The notes: generated by a model not told the origin, from the letters alone. A stretch of DNA of 64,000 nucleotides from Bacteroidota bacterium (GCA_025362395.1 JANYGK010000091.1:1-64000), one strand, 5' to 3'. Shown: positions 26,291 through 36,260, numbered from the stretch's first letter. Program-made: numbers and translations.

Positions 26291-26761
26291 ATGTATAAAG
26301 TTTTACTTTGCATTTTCTTAATATCCGATTCCATAACTGCTCAAACATTGCAGTTAAATGTGGTTTCAAGCCAAGGTAATTACTTTTCAAATAATGATTT
26401 TCAGTTATCCTGGACCTTAGGTGAAGTTGTTACCGATACTTACACTCTAAATCAAAAAACTTTTTTGACCCAAGGTTTTGAGCAGCCTATATTTAAAACT
26501 GCATCTGATTTAATACCAGTTACTGAGCCTCATATATTTCCTAATCCTACTTCAGGACCTTTAACAATTTTACTGCCAACTGTAGGCTCTTATGAAATGA
26601 ATTGTTATGATGTATTAGGTCAGATCTTATTTAAAGAAGACTTTATAAGTGATTATTTAAAATTGGATATAACCTATTTACGGGATGCCTATTATTTTTT
26701 TGTTATAAAAAACGCTGCTGGTGAATACATGTACCGCATTAAAATTGTAAAAATTAATTAA
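26291..26761 (+). CDS. Small T9SS type A sorting-domain protein
   Basis: The 156-residue protein starts at the ATG at 26291, which gives a good signal peptide (MYKVLLCIFLISDSITAQ); a longer frame from 26225 overlaps the terminator and is not preferred. A short N-terminal beta-rich part (LQLNVVSSQGNYFSNNDFQLSWTLGEVVTDTY) precedes a T9SS C-terminal domain from ~residue 80 with FPNPTSGPL, VLGQILFKEDF and YYFFVIKNAAGEYMYRIK. The gene ends immediately before the next ATG, so the two are likely co-transcribed. Its role is unknown, but it is exported. Confidence 0.8.
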   Translation: MYKVLLCIFLISDSITAQTLQLNVVSSQGNYFSNNDFQLSWTLGEVVTDTYTLNQKTFLTQGFEQPIFKTASDLIPVTEPHIFPNPTSGPLTILLPTVGSYEMNCYDVLGQILFKEDFISDYLKLDITYLRDAYYFFVIKNAAGEYMYRIKIVKIN

Positions 26762-27664
26762 ATGAAACATATTTTAATATTTATTTGTTTTCAATATTCC
26801 ATGTTCGCACAAGCGCCATTAAGTTTTAAGTATCAAGCCGTTGCAAGAGATGCATCCGGAGCTATGATCATTAATAAAAATATTAATGTAAAAATCAGCT
26901 TACACGACATTGTTATTACAGGCACAATTGTTTATCAGGAAACACATAATATTGTTACAAATCCTTTTGGTGTTATTAATTTAAACATTGGTGCAGGTAA
27001 TGTAATACAAGGTACTTTTTCCGGTGTTAACTGGGGTACAGGAGGTAAGTTTATTGAAATTGAAATCGATATGGGTTCGGGTTATTTATCAATAGGAACC
27101 ACACAATTACTAAGTGTGCCTTATGCTTTATATGCGGAAAATGGTCCAACGGGACTGCAGGGAATCCCTGGACCGCAAGGTCCAAAAGGATTACAGGGGC
27201 CTCAAGGACTTCAAGGGATTACAGGATTACAAGGACCCCAAGGATTAATCGGCCCGCAAGGAATTCAAGGTCCCGCAGGACCGCAAGGAGTTCAAGGTAA
27301 TACAGGAATTCAAGGTCCCGCAGGACCTACATCTCTGTATAGAGTATTTCAATATGTAAATACAAGTACTGCTAATATTGCTGATACATCTGACCTGGTA
27401 TTACTTAATGTACCAACTACTGTATATTTACCATTAGCAAACTCAGTTGCTAAAGGAAAATTAATAACTATTCTCTACACCCTTGGGGGCCCTGGCCCTC
27501 CTCCCAATCTTTCTCATATAATAACGCAGGGTTCAGATTTAATGGTTGCAATAGATTTTAACGGCGCAACCTTTACAAATTATTCAATGGGACAATATTC
27601 TTTTTCAGTTCGTGTTGCTTTAGTAAGTGATGGGGTTTCAAAATGGTACGGAGTTTCCCAATAA
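26762..27664 (+). CDS. Exported collagen-like repeat protein
   Basis: The 300-residue protein has a signal peptide (ending at FAQ), then a Bacteroidota N-terminal domain ([23 protein letters not shown] through [12 protein letters not shown]). Residues ~128-190 are a collagen-type G-X-Y array dominated by GPQG, GLQG and GPAG triplets, followed by a C-terminal ~110-residue domain of unrecognised type ([19 protein letters not shown] onward). Such proteins form surface fibres or trimers. The ATG abuts the stop of the upstream T9SS gene with no gap. Confidence 0.88.
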   Translation: MKHILIFICFQYSMFAQAPLSFKYQAVARDASGAMIINKNINVKISLHDIVITGTIVYQETHNIVTNPFGVINLNIGAGNVIQGTFSGVNWGTGGKFIEIEIDMGSGYLSIGTTQLLSVPYALYAENGPTGLQGIPGPQGPKGLQGPQGLQGITGLQGPQGLIGPQGIQGPAGPQGVQGNTGIQGPAGPTSLYRVFQYVNTSTANIADTSDLVLLNVPTTVYLPLANSVAKGKLITILYTLGGPGPPPNLSHIITQGSDLMVAIDFNGATFTNYSMGQYSFSVRVALVSDGVSKWYGVSQ

Positions 27665-27794
27665 TATTCAAAATATTACCGGTTACAAAGTGAAACCCAC
27701 CGGTTATGAGTTTGTGCTTTTAAACTGTAAACAAGGGTTGTAACTTTACTCTACGTTCTTTATCATAGGTTTTGTTTAGTTTAAACCAAAAAGG

Positions 27795-27838
27795 AAAAGA
27801 CTGCAGCGCTTTAACGGGGATGGGCACTGCAGTCTTTT
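27795..27838. terminator. Bidirectional terminator between the collagen-like gene and asd
   Basis: A perfect 12-bp stem (AAAAGACTGCAG/CTGCAGTCTTTT) with a 20-nt loop is flanked by A-rich and T-rich runs on the two strands. It can terminate both the plus-strand collagen-like gene and the minus-strand asd gene. Confidence 0.8.
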
Positions 27839-27894
27839 TATGTTCAATCATTAAGTCATTCAGTCAAGTACTCTCTTTTATCCCTTTGTCTCTT

Positions 27895-28884
27895 TTACAA
27901 AAGTTTGTGTTCCACCAAGTATTCGGCTATCTGTACGGCATTGGTAGCCGCGCCTTTTCTGAGGTTATCCGATACAATCCACATATTTAAAGTTTTCGGC
28001 TGTGTTTCATCCCTTCGGATCCTTCCCACAAATACTTCATCCTTATCATGAGCATCCATAGGCATCGGGTAAATTTGTTGCGACACATCATCTTTTAAAA
28101 TAATGCTTTTAGTATGTTTCATGATCTCAAAAATATCTTTTATTTCAAATTCATTTTCAAATTCAATGTTCACACTTTCACTATGCCCACCCATAACAGG
28201 AATACGAACCGTAGTAGCCGTTAAACGAATAGAATCATCACTCATTATTTTTTTTGTCTCATGTACCATTTTCATTTCCTCTTTGGTATACCCGTTTTCG
28301 GTAAATACATCAATTTGAGGAATCACATTCAGGTCGATCTTATATTTATAAGCCATGTCGCCTGTAATGCCTGCACGCTCATTCATAAGCTGGTTTACAG
28401 CCTTAACACCCGTTCCTGTAACAGATTGATACGTAGAGACCACTACCCGTTTAATTTTATATTTTTTATGTAAAGGATTTAATGCCACCACCATTTGTAT
28501 GGTAGAACAATTGGGGTTTGCAATAATTTTATCCGTTGCTTTTAATTCATGTGCATTGATCTCAGGAACAATTAATTTTTTGTCCGGATCCATTCGCCAC
28601 GCCGACGAATTGTCGATAACGGTTGTTCCTATTTCCGCAAATTTAGGGGCCCATTCTAACGAAGTGTTTCCTCCCGCAGAAAACAAAGCAATCTGCGGTT
28701 TGGCATCAATAGCCGCCTGCATGGAATGAACCTTATATGCTTTTCCTTTATACATAATTTCTTTCCCTACAGATCTTTCTGAGGCCACAGGAATTAATTC
28801 GGTTAAAGGGAAATTTCGTTCCGCTAATATTTGCAACATTTTAGTGCCTACTAAACCGGTTGCTCCCACTACTGCTACTTTCAT
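27895..28884 (-). CDS. asd: Aspartate-semialdehyde dehydrogenase
   Basis: Asd reduces aspartyl phosphate to aspartate semialdehyde, on the route to lysine, diaminopimelate, threonine and methionine. The N-terminal VVGATGLVGTKML NADP motif, the nucleophile NPNCSTIQMV, the substrate segment YQSVTGTGVKAVNQL, the GGHSESVNIEFE block and the C-terminal VGRIRRDE are all present. At 329 residues the length is normal. It is monocistronic and ends near a shared terminator. Confidence 0.96.
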   Translation of the reverse strand: MKVAVVGATGLVGTKMLQILAERNFPLTELIPVASERSVGKEIMYKGKAYKVHSMQAAIDAKPQIALFSAGGNTSLEWAPKFAEIGTTVIDNSSAWRMDPDKKLIVPEINAHELKATDKIIANPNCSTIQMVVALNPLHKKYKIKRVVVSTYQSVTGTGVKAVNQLMNERAGITGDMAYKYKIDLNVIPQIDVFTENGYTKEEMKMVHETKKIMSDDSIRLTATTVRIPVMGGHSESVNIEFENEFEIKDIFEIMKHTKSIILKDDVSQQIYPMPMDAHDKDEVFVGRIRRDETQPKTLNMWIVSDNLRKGAATNAVQIAEYLVEHKLL

Positions 28885-28968
28885 GATTTGGTGTTATTTA
28901 AAGAAAGAACAAATGTGTTAATTAATTCCTAATCTAAAAAATATTCCTAACTTGTATTTTATAAAACT

Positions 28969-31900
28969 ATGAAGACATATTGCATTTTAACAATGCTTAT
29001 TTGGTGTTGCTTGTTAACCCCGGCAAACGCACAAATAACAGAGGGTTTTGCGGACGGCGATTTCACGTCAAATCCAACTTGGACGCTTACTGCCCCAACA
29101 GATTTTTCAATAACGGCTAACCGGTTACAGTCGGCTAACACAAGCTCTAACTCCGTTTTTTACATAAGCACTCCTAATGCTTTAGCTGCCAATTGTCAGT
29201 GGGAATTTTATGTAAACCTTCAGTTTAATACCTCCGGCAGCAATTACACCGATGTGTATTTAATAAGTGATGCCGCTAATTTACAGTCTGCCGCTATTAA
29301 CGGCTATTTTGTGCGCATCGGCAATACCTTAGATGAGATCTGTCTTTATAAACGCTCCGGATCATTAGCTTCTGCCGTTAAAATTATTGACGGTGCCGAC
29401 GGTATTACCAATGTGTCGAACAACCTGCTTAAAATTAAAGTGGTACGAACAGCGGCTAACTTATTTTCTCTGGAAAGAGATATAACCGGAACAGGGAATA
29501 ACTATATTAGCGAAGGAACCGTAACAGATGCCACTTTTATAAGCACTAACTCATTCGGGTTTTACATTACACAATCTACTTCTTCGTTTTTTCAAAAACA
29601 TGTGTTTGATGATATTTCGGTAGTGCCTTTTGTTGCAGATGTAACGCCACCAACATTGATCAGCGCTGTTTCTACAACTTCCACAACCATAGATTTACTC
29701 TTCAGTGAAAATGTAGACTTAGCAACTGCACAAACAGCAGGCAATTATACATTGAGTTCCGGAATTGGCATACCGAGTTTGGCTGCAAGAGATGCAGGTA
29801 ATTTTAAGCTGGTGCATTTAACTTTAGGAACACCTTTGGTTTCAGGCAATACCTATACGGTTGCTGTAAATAATGTACAGGATATAGCGGGCAATACAAT
29901 AGTTCCTGCAACAACAACTTTTAATTATATCATTTACGGAACTCCTGCATTCAAAGATCTAGTCATTAATGAGATCTTCTCTGATCCTTCGCCGGTGGTT
30001 AACCTAACGGCTACCGAGTTTGTTGAGATTTATAACCGAAGCACAAATCCTTATAATTTGAACGGACTGAAGCTTACAGACAATAGCTCTATTGCTACTT
30101 TGCCCAATTTCGTAATCCCTCCAAATTCTTATATTATTATTTGCCCTATTACAGATACAGCGCAGTTTACGGCATTAGGCTATATGAATAAACTGGGCGT
30201 TTCAACTTTTCCGTCTTTAAATAATTCGTCAGACAACATTTATTTAAAAACAGCCGGTAATGCATTTATTGACAGTGTTAATTATAAAGACACTTGGTAC
30301 GGAAGCGCTCTTAAAAAAGACGGTGGTTATACTTTGGAGCAAATAAATCCGAACCAAAACAATACCTGTTCACAGACGGGTAATTGGATAGGTTCAAACG
30401 ACTCTAACGGCGGCACTCCGGGCTTTATTAACTCGGCGTATTCTATTGTACCGGATCTTACAGCTCCAAAGGTAAGTTCGGTAAGCGTTATAGATTCTTT
30501 ACACATTTCAGTGTGTTTTAATGATGTGATCTCATCTTCACAATTAACTACAACCGGTAATTATACTATTAGCAACAGTATTGGCTCTCCGAATCTTGCT
30601 ACCGCTATGCAAGGAAATTCTTGTGTGACCCTTGCTTTAAGCACAAAGCTCATAAATGTTACAAATTATACGGTGACCATAAGCAGTATTACAGACTGTA
30701 ACGGAAATTTGATCAGTCCTAATATGGGTTCATTTTCTTATTATAAACATAAACCTTACGACATCGTTATTAATGAGCTGATGCCCGACCCGGACCCTGC
30801 CATTAATCTGCCTTTAGAAGAATATGTTGAACTAAAGAACAGAACGCATTTTAATATCAATTTAAAGAGTTGGAGTTTTGCTACACCTACTGTTTCTAAA
30901 AAATTGCCCGATATAATCATTAAACCTGACAGCTTTATTGTGCTTACAGGAACAGGCAATGCAAGCACATTCTTGAGTTTTGGCATAACGGCTTATGAGG
31001 TAACGAGCTTTCCGTCGCTGTTAAATGACGGCACTACGCTTACGTTAAGAGACAGTACTAATTTACTGATTCATTCTATCAGCTATACACCGGCCTGGTA
31101 CAATAATGCCAATAAAGCAGACGGGGGTTGGAGCATGGAGCAAGTAGATGCGAATAATCCTTGTGGTGATGCCGGTAATTGGAAAGCGAGCAGCAGTGCG
31201 ACAGGAGGAACGCCGGGGAAAAGGAATTCGGTATCAGGAAATAATCCGGATACTTATTTGCCGGAATTAGAAAGAATAACCGTGATAGATGCAGATACTA
31301 TTTTACTGATTTTTTCAGAACCGCTGGACAGTGTAAGCCTTGTGAACAGGGCATCATACATCTTTGATAACAGTATAGGGCAGCCTGTAACCGTTATACC
31401 GATTGCCCCCGATTATAAAAAAGCTAAATTAAAATTACCGACTTCTATCCAACGCGGCATTATATATAATTGCACGGTGTTAAGCGGAATAAAAGACTGT
31501 GCAGGAAACCCGGCAGTTACCGGAAACCTCGTTCCGTTTGCATTACCTGACGTGCCCGCAGCAAACGATGTTATTATTAACGAAGTATTATTTGATCCCG
31601 GCACGGGCGGTAACGATTATTTAGAGCTCTTTAACAGGAGCAACAAAACTATTAATTTAAAAGATCTTCAAATTGGCTCGATGGATACATTGACTCGAAC
31701 TTTAACCGATACAAAACCAATTACAGACGAAGGCTATTTATTGTTTCCGCAAACCTATATCGTATTAAGTGAAAACGGAGCTGCCGTAAAAAACACCTAT
31801 CAAACCATAAACCCAAAAGGGTTTTTAAATGTTGCTGACTTGCCAAGCATGAACAGCGACGCGGATGTAGTGACTTTAAGTGATAAAAACAACGTGATAA

Positions 31901-32403
31901 TAGATAACTTAAGCTACACCAATAAAATGCATTTTCCTTTGCTTATAAATACAAAGGGCGTATCATTGGAGCGAATTGACTTTAACCGTTCTACTAATGA
32001 TAAAACAAATTGGAACAGCGCTGCAGAAAGCGTAGGTTTTGGAACACCGGCCTATCGCAACTCGCAATACTTACAGGCCGATGGCGGAAACGGGGTAACT
32101 ATTAACAGTCCATTATTTTCTCCGGATAATGACGGTTATAATGATGTATTAAATATTACTTATAAGTTGGACGAGCCGGGAAAGGCAGCTAACGTTTACA
32201 TCTACGATAGTAAAGGCAGGCAGGTGCGTTATTTAATACGCAACGAACAGTTAGCGCAAGACGGTACATTTAGCTGGAACGGTATTAATGATGCTAACGA
32301 AAAATCGGCCATAGGAATTTATATAGTATACGTTGAGCTCTTTAATTTTTCGGGAAAAGTAAATAAATATAAGCTGAGCTGCACGTTGGCCGGTAAATTA
32401 TAA
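28969..32403 (+). CDS. Giant exported lamin-tail domain protein with gliding-motility C-terminus
   Basis: The 1144-residue exported protein has a signal peptide (KTYCILTMLIWCCLLTPANAQ). After a ~200-residue beta-sandwich-like domain come three repeats of an Ig-like (SbsA-type) domain plus a lamin-tail domain. The lamin-tail starts are marked by VINEIFSDPSP, VINELMPDPDP and IINEVLFDPG, each followed by EYVELKN- or EIYNRS-type strands and a YKDTWYG-like turn. The last ~90 residues (NSPLFSPDNDGYNDVLNI to the end) are the CHU_C/gliding-motility sorting domain used by T9SS. The likely role is a surface or extracellular adhesive or nuclease-associated protein; I see no catalytic motif. Confidence 0.85.
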   Translation: MKTYCILTMLIWCCLLTPANAQITEGFADGDFTSNPTWTLTAPTDFSITANRLQSANTSSNSVFYISTPNALAANCQWEFYVNLQFNTSGSNYTDVYLISDAANLQSAAINGYFVRIGNTLDEICLYKRSGSLASAVKIIDGADGITNVSNNLLKIKVVRTAANLFSLERDITGTGNNYISEGTVTDATFISTNSFGFYITQSTSSFFQKHVFDDISVVPFVADVTPPTLISAVSTTSTTIDLLFSENVDLATAQTAGNYTLSSGIGIPSLAARDAGNFKLVHLTLGTPLVSGNTYTVAVNNVQDIAGNTIVPATTTFNYIIYGTPAFKDLVINEIFSDPSPVVNLTATEFVEIYNRSTNPYNLNGLKLTDNSSIATLPNFVIPPNSYIIICPITDTAQFTALGYMNKLGVSTFPSLNNSSDNIYLKTAGNAFIDSVNYKDTWYGSALKKDGGYTLEQINPNQNNTCSQTGNWIGSNDSNGGTPGFINSAYSIVPDLTAPKVSSVSVIDSLHISVCFNDVISSSQLTTTGNYTISNSIGSPNLATAMQGNSCVTLALSTKLINVTNYTVTISSITDCNGNLISPNMGSFSYYKHKPYDIVINELMPDPDPAINLPLEEYVELKNRTHFNINLKSWSFATPTVSKKLPDIIIKPDSFIVLTGTGNASTFLSFGITAYEVTSFPSLLNDGTTLTLRDSTNLLIHSISYTPAWYNNANKADGGWSMEQVDANNPCGDAGNWKASSSATGGTPGKRNSVSGNNPDTYLPELERITVIDADTILLIFSEPLDSVSLVNRASYIFDNSIGQPVTVIPIAPDYKKAKLKLPTSIQRGIIYNCTVLSGIKDCAGNPAVTGNLVPFALPDVPAANDVIINEVLFDPGTGGNDYLELFNRSNKTINLKDLQIGSMDTLTRTLTDTKPITDEGYLLFPQTYIVLSENGAAVKNTYQTINPKGFLNVADLPSMNSDADVVTLSDKNNVIIDNLSYTNKMHFPLLINTKGVSLERIDFNRSTNDKTNWNSAAESVGFGTPAYRNSQYLQADGGNGVTINSPLFSPDNDGYNDVLNITYKLDEPGKAANVYIYDSKGRQVRYLIRNEQLAQDGTFSWNGINDANEKSAIGIYIVYVELFNFSGKVNKYKLSCTLAGKL

Positions 32404-32407
32404 AGGC

Positions 32408-33091
32408 ATGCTGAGCGATTTCATTTCATTGATCTATCCCAGGAGTTGCGCCGGTTGCGGTAATTCTCTTTACAAACATGAAGAAGAGATCTGTAATTAC
32501 TGTTATATGAATTTACCTAAGACTAATTTTCATTTACAACCCGACAATATTGTACAAAATTTATTTTACGGTCGTGTAGATCTCGAGTTGGCAAGCAGCT
32601 TTTATTTATTCAACAAAAAAGGAAGTGTTCAAAAAATACTGCATGCTATTAAATACAAAGGCAATAAGGAACTTGCGGTATTAGTGGGAAAATGGTATGC
32701 CGATGAATTGGTAACTGACACCCGCATAGCGAAATCTGTTTGTATTATTCCTGTTCCATTACATCCTTTAAAATACAAGCAACGCGGCTACAATCAAAGC
32801 GAAGAATTTGGTAAAGGTTTAGCGGAAGGATTAAATAGTGTTTTAAATACAACTGTTTTAAAACGAACCGAATTTACCGACACGCAAACCCGTAAAAATA
32901 AATTTGAACGTTGGGAAAACGTCGAAGACAAATTTGAAACAGATCCGACTCAAGACTTAAAAAACACATCGGTTATTTTAGTGGATGATGTGATAACTAC
33001 AGGAGCCACCATTGAAGCCTGTTGCCAAACACTGAAGAAAATTGAAGGTTTAAAAATTAGCGTGTTAAGCATTGCTTATGCTAATGTTTAA
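32408..33091 (+). CDS. ComF family phosphoribosyltransferase-like protein
   Basis: The 227-residue protein has an N-terminal zinc-ribbon (four cysteines: CAGCGNSLYKHEEEICNYC) and a PRTase domain with the PRPP loop VILVDDVITTGATIEACCQTL. ComF proteins are linked to DNA uptake and recombination in naturally competent bacteria. The start is 4 nt past the giant lamin-tail gene, so it is probably co-transcribed with it. The family and domain calls are secure; competence function here is inferred from homology only. Confidence 0.9.
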   Translation: MLSDFISLIYPRSCAGCGNSLYKHEEEICNYCYMNLPKTNFHLQPDNIVQNLFYGRVDLELASSFYLFNKKGSVQKILHAIKYKGNKELAVLVGKWYADELVTDTRIAKSVCIIPVPLHPLKYKQRGYNQSEEFGKGLAEGLNSVLNTTVLKRTEFTDTQTRKNKFERWENVEDKFETDPTQDLKNTSVILVDDVITTGATIEACCQTLKKIEGLKISVLSIAYANV

Positions 33092-33127
33092 TTATGCCGT
33101 ATTAAATAATTTTTATATTTTTAAATT

Positions 33128-33769
33128 ATGAGTTTTAAATTTCGTCATAGCATGTATTGCAGTATTATATTGCTTTCAGCCTGTACTTTATTTAAGAAAA
33201 AAATTGAAAAGCCAATCGTTATTTCTTACAGCGACCAATCATTACAGGTAATTATAAACAACACCGCTTCTTTTGTAAAATACACACCCTACAGCTCTAA
33301 GGAAAAATTAAGTCAAGTTTTTCTGGAATCTTTTAAAAAAGAAGGGGCAATTACTCCAAACATTACCTTTAGCAATGATCCCGCAACGGCTGATTACATT
33401 TTAAATTTAAAATCCATTACGATCACAGAAAGCTCGGCCATGCAAAAAATAAATGATCCCAAATCTCCCTACAACGGTCAATCTATAGAGCTAAACAGTG
33501 TAAACTGCGGTGCAAATGTGGAGATCATAAATGTAAAGCATAAAGAAGAAAAATCCTTGGAATGTTACAATGATAAGAAAAGATCAGAACAATTTACAAA
33601 TAATCGCGACCTGAGTGACCTGATAAACGGCACTAATAAAGATAAAGCACTGTATCATACCAAATTAATGTCAGACAGTATCTGTATGCATTTATCTTCG
33701 GATGTTGGGAGAAGAGTCTGGATGCCTATTACACGAAAATTGGAAAAAGAGATCAAGAAAAAGCAATAA
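33128..33769 (+). CDS. Lipoprotein of unknown function
   Basis: The 213 residues begin with a lipoprotein signal with the lipobox LSAC (SFKFRHSMYCSIILLSACTLFKKK). The mature protein is a mixed alpha/beta sequence with cysteines at NCGANVEIINVKHKEEK-SLEC and a CMHLSSDVGR segment. I recognise no family. It lies downstream of the comF-like gene on the same strand and abuts the convergent nfu-like gene, so it may be part of a comF-like operon. There are no enzymatic motifs. Confidence 0.6.
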   Translation: MSFKFRHSMYCSIILLSACTLFKKKIEKPIVISYSDQSLQVIINNTASFVKYTPYSSKEKLSQVFLESFKKEGAITPNITFSNDPATADYILNLKSITITESSAMQKINDPKSPYNGQSIELNSVNCGANVEIINVKHKEEKSLECYNDKKRSEQFTNNRDLSDLINGTNKDKALYHTKLMSDSICMHLSSDVGRRVWMPITRKLEKEIKKKQ

Positions 33770-33771
33770 CA

Positions 33772-34392
33772 TTACATCGCTTCGCTTACCACTTCTTTAA
33801 CGGCATCGGGCAACAAACGTTTTAATAACGCTTCGATCCCTGCCTTTAACGTCATAGTACTGCTTGGGCAACCACTGCAGGCACCGCGCATTTGCACAGT
33901 TACTACACCGTCCTTCAGGTCTTTAAATGTAATTAATCCTCCGTCATTTTCTACTGCCGGACGAATATACTGATCCAGCACTTCAATGATCTTTGCCTCT
34001 ACTTCATCCTTAGGTGCTACGTGCTGCGTGCTTACGGTTTTGGTTTCTGTAAACGTATTATCAATAGCCACTTCCTGTTGAGGAAGAGCCGTAATAATTA
34101 AATTTCCTTTATTTAAATAATCCGTTAAAAACACTCTCAGTTCTACCGTAATATCATCCCAGCTAACCGCATCTATTTTAGTAATAGTGATATAATTAGC
34201 CGATACAAACACTGTTTTTATAAAGGGAAACTGAAATAATTTACCGGCAATAGGCGCTGTTTGCGTTTCGATAGGGCTTTTATATTCAGCGCTGGCGCCT
34301 TTCTCGTTAATTAAAATTTTATTAGCTACAAATTTCATCGAGGCCGGGTTTGGGGTAGCCTCAATATATATGGTGTATGGAATTGTGTCCAT
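33772..34392 (-). CDS. NifU/Nfu family iron-sulfur scaffold protein
   Basis: The 206-residue protein has an N-terminal Nfu_N domain (TIYIEATPNPASMKFVANKIL, with PIETQTAPIAGKLFQFPFIKTVFV) and a C-terminal NifU-like domain with the cluster-binding CSGCPSS motif (GACSGCPSSTMTLKAGIEALL). It transfers 4Fe-4S clusters to apo-proteins. It is divergent from nadB by ~120 nt. Unlike NadA, the NadB oxidase does not use a cluster, so a pathway link is not implied. The length matches the Bacteroidota form. Confidence 0.93.
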   Translation of the reverse strand: MDTIPYTIYIEATPNPASMKFVANKILINEKGASAEYKSPIETQTAPIAGKLFQFPFIKTVFVSANYITITKIDAVSWDDITVELRVFLTDYLNKGNLIITALPQQEVAIDNTFTETKTVSTQHVAPKDEVEAKIIEVLDQYIRPAVENDGGLITFKDLKDGVVTVQMRGACSGCPSSTMTLKAGIEALLKRLLPDAVKEVVSEAM

Positions 34393-34449
34393 TGTGTAAG
34401 TTTAAATGATGTGTAAAGATACTTAATCGTAAAGTATAAATTAAACAAT

Positions 34450-34457
34450 TAGTTTTG
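34450..34457 (+). promoter_or_regulatory. Candidate -7 box (TAGTTTTG) for nadB
   Basis: This is a perfect TAnnTTTG match 58 nt before the nadB start. There is no clear -33 TTG. Confidence 0.3.
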
Positions 34458-34515
34458 TTTATGGTTTAAATTAACTATAAATTAGTCGGGTTATAGTCTT
34501 GAACCCTTTTGTATC

Positions 34516-36075
34516 ATGCAAGAAAAAGCAGATGTTTTAATTATTGGGAGCGGTATTGCCGGGCTCAGTTACGCGCTTAAGGTAGCGGAAACAGGTAAAG
34601 TTTACATTGTTACTAAAAGTAATGAGGACGAATCGAACACCAAGTACGCGCAAGGCGGTATTGCGGCCGTATGGCATGAAAGCGACAGCATTGAAAAACA
34701 TATTGAAGATACTTTAATTGCGGGTGCTAATTTATGCGATCCTGAAACCGTGCGAATTGTTGTAACCGAAGGAACAGAGCGCGTAAAGGAATTAATTGAA
34801 CTCGGTACAAATTTCGATAAAACACAACAAGGCACGTATGACCTTGCAAAGGAAGGAGGACATTCTGCGCACCGCATCCTGCATCATAAAGACATTACCG
34901 GTTACGAGATAGAACGTGCGTTAATTTCGCAGGTAAGTAAACATAAAAACATTACGGTGCTCGATCATCACTATGCCATTGATATTATTACACAGCATCA
35001 TTTAGGCCAGGTAGTTACTTCGCATACAGAAGATATTAAATGTTTTGGCGCTTATATTTTAAATACCAAAACACAAAAAATAGATACTGTATTAGCCAAG
35101 GTAACGTTAATGGCTACGGGCGGTATTGGGCATGTATATGCCACTACCACTAATCCTACCATTGCTACGGGCGATGGTATTGCTATGGTATACCGAGCAA
35201 AAGGCAGGGTTAGGGACATGGAATTTGTGCAGTTTCACCCTACCTCCCTATACAACCCGGGCGAGCATCCCAGCTTTTTAATTACGGAAGCCATTCGAGG
35301 ATTTGGGGCCGTTTTAAAAACAACGGATGGTAAAGAGTTTATGCAAAAATACGATGAGCGCTTATCCTTAGCGCCGCGTGATATTGTTGCCCGTGCCATT
35401 GATAATGAATTAAAAATGCGCGGTGAAGACTTTGTATATCTTGATTGCAGGCATATTGAACGTAAAGCGTTTATTGAACATTTCCCTAATATTTACAATA
35501 AATGCATGAGCCTGGGCATTGACCCCTTTGTGAAAATGATTCCCGTGGTTCCTGCCATGCATTATTTATGCGGCGGTATTTTAGTAGATAAGCAAGCCCG
35601 TTCGAGCATTGGCAATTTATTTGCGGTAGGCGAATGCGCCTGTACGGGGCTGCATGGGGCCAACCGCCTGGCAAGTAATTCATTATTGGAAGCCGTTGTA
35701 TTTGCACACAGGGCCGCGGAAACCACTAAAATTATTTTACCGGATATTGGTTTTGAAGAAAAAGTGCCTAATTGGAATGCAGAAGGAACGGAGCATGCGG
35801 AGGAAATGGTGTTAATTACTCAGTCGCAGCGAGAGGTACAACAAATTATGAGTAATTATGTGGGCATTGTACGCTCGGAACTCCGCTTAAAACGGGCATT
35901 TGACAGGCTGGAGATTATTTACAAAGAGAATGAAGCTTTGTATGACGAGACTACCGTAACACAAAAAGTGGGCGAACTTCGCAATTTAATATGCATAGGC
36001 TATTTAATTATTAAACACGCTATAAGGCGCAAAGAATCAGTTGGTTTACACTATATGGTTAATTATAATAAATAG
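34516..36075 (+). CDS. nadB: L-aspartate oxidase
   Basis: NadB oxidises aspartate to iminoaspartate, the first step of NAD synthesis in bacteria. The N-terminal FAD motif IIGSGIAGLSYAL, HSAHRILHHKDITGYEIERAL, the active-site strip MEFVQFHPTSLYNPGEHPSFLITEAIRGFGAVL, AMHYLCGGILVDKQARSSIGNLFAVGECACTGLHGANRLASNSLLEA, and a C-terminal helical domain are all seen. The 519-residue length is normal. It is followed by tRNA-His rather than nadA, so the pathway genes are dispersed. Confidence 0.96.
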   Translation: MQEKADVLIIGSGIAGLSYALKVAETGKVYIVTKSNEDESNTKYAQGGIAAVWHESDSIEKHIEDTLIAGANLCDPETVRIVVTEGTERVKELIELGTNFDKTQQGTYDLAKEGGHSAHRILHHKDITGYEIERALISQVSKHKNITVLDHHYAIDIITQHHLGQVVTSHTEDIKCFGAYILNTKTQKIDTVLAKVTLMATGGIGHVYATTTNPTIATGDGIAMVYRAKGRVRDMEFVQFHPTSLYNPGEHPSFLITEAIRGFGAVLKTTDGKEFMQKYDERLSLAPRDIVARAIDNELKMRGEDFVYLDCRHIERKAFIEHFPNIYNKCMSLGIDPFVKMIPVVPAMHYLCGGILVDKQARSSIGNLFAVGECACTGLHGANRLASNSLLEAVVFAHRAAETTKIILPDIGFEEKVPNWNAEGTEHAEEMVLITQSQREVQQIMSNYVGIVRSELRLKRAFDRLEIIYKENEALYDETTVTQKVGELRNLICIGYLIIKHAIRRKESVGLHYMVNYNK

Positions 36076-36130
36076 ATTCCTGGAAAAATATTTTTTTTCC
36101 TTTAAATTTTTCAGAAAACAAAAAAAATAT

Positions 36131-36138
36131 TACATTTG
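36131..36138 (+). promoter_or_regulatory. -7 box (TACATTTG) of tRNA-His
   Basis: This is a perfect TAnnTTTG match 12 nt before the mature tRNA 5' end, preceded by an AT-rich stretch. The -33 TTG is not well matched. Confidence 0.55.
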
Positions 36139-36149
36139 TAGCCCCAAAT

Positions 36150-36225
36150 GGTAGATGTAGCTCAGTTGGTTAGAGCATCGGTTTGTGGTACCGAGGGTCG
36201 AGGGTTCGAGCCCCTTCATTTACCC
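36150..36225 (+). tRNA. tRNA-His (anticodon GTG)
   Basis: The cloverleaf is complete: acceptor stem GTAGATG/CATTTAC, D stem GCTC/GAGC, anticodon stem TCGGT/ACCGA around the loop TTGTGGT (anticodon GTG), and T arm AGGG-TTCGAGC-CCCT. The extra 5' G at 36150 opposite the C after the acceptor stem is the -1 G identity element of tRNA-His. The CCA tail is not encoded. Confidence 0.93.
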
Positions 36226-36231
36226 TTTATA

Positions 36232-36260
36232 AAGACTGTCTGAAAAGGCGGTCTTTTTTT
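36232..36260 (+). terminator. Terminator after tRNA-His
   Basis: A 7-bp stem (AAGACTG/CGGTCTT, one T-G pair) with a 10-nt loop runs into T8. Confidence 0.78.

Noticed and set aside
27140-27330. Repetitive DNA that could be mistaken for a CRISPR array
   Set aside because: It encodes in-frame collagen G-X-Y triplets, without uniform spacers. No CRISPR array or cas gene was seen anywhere in the window.
36081-36101. AT-rich hairpin GGAAAAA/TTTTTCC after nadB as a terminator
   Set aside because: The stem is weak and the following T run is only three bases; it is in a generally A/T-rich stretch, so it was not listed.
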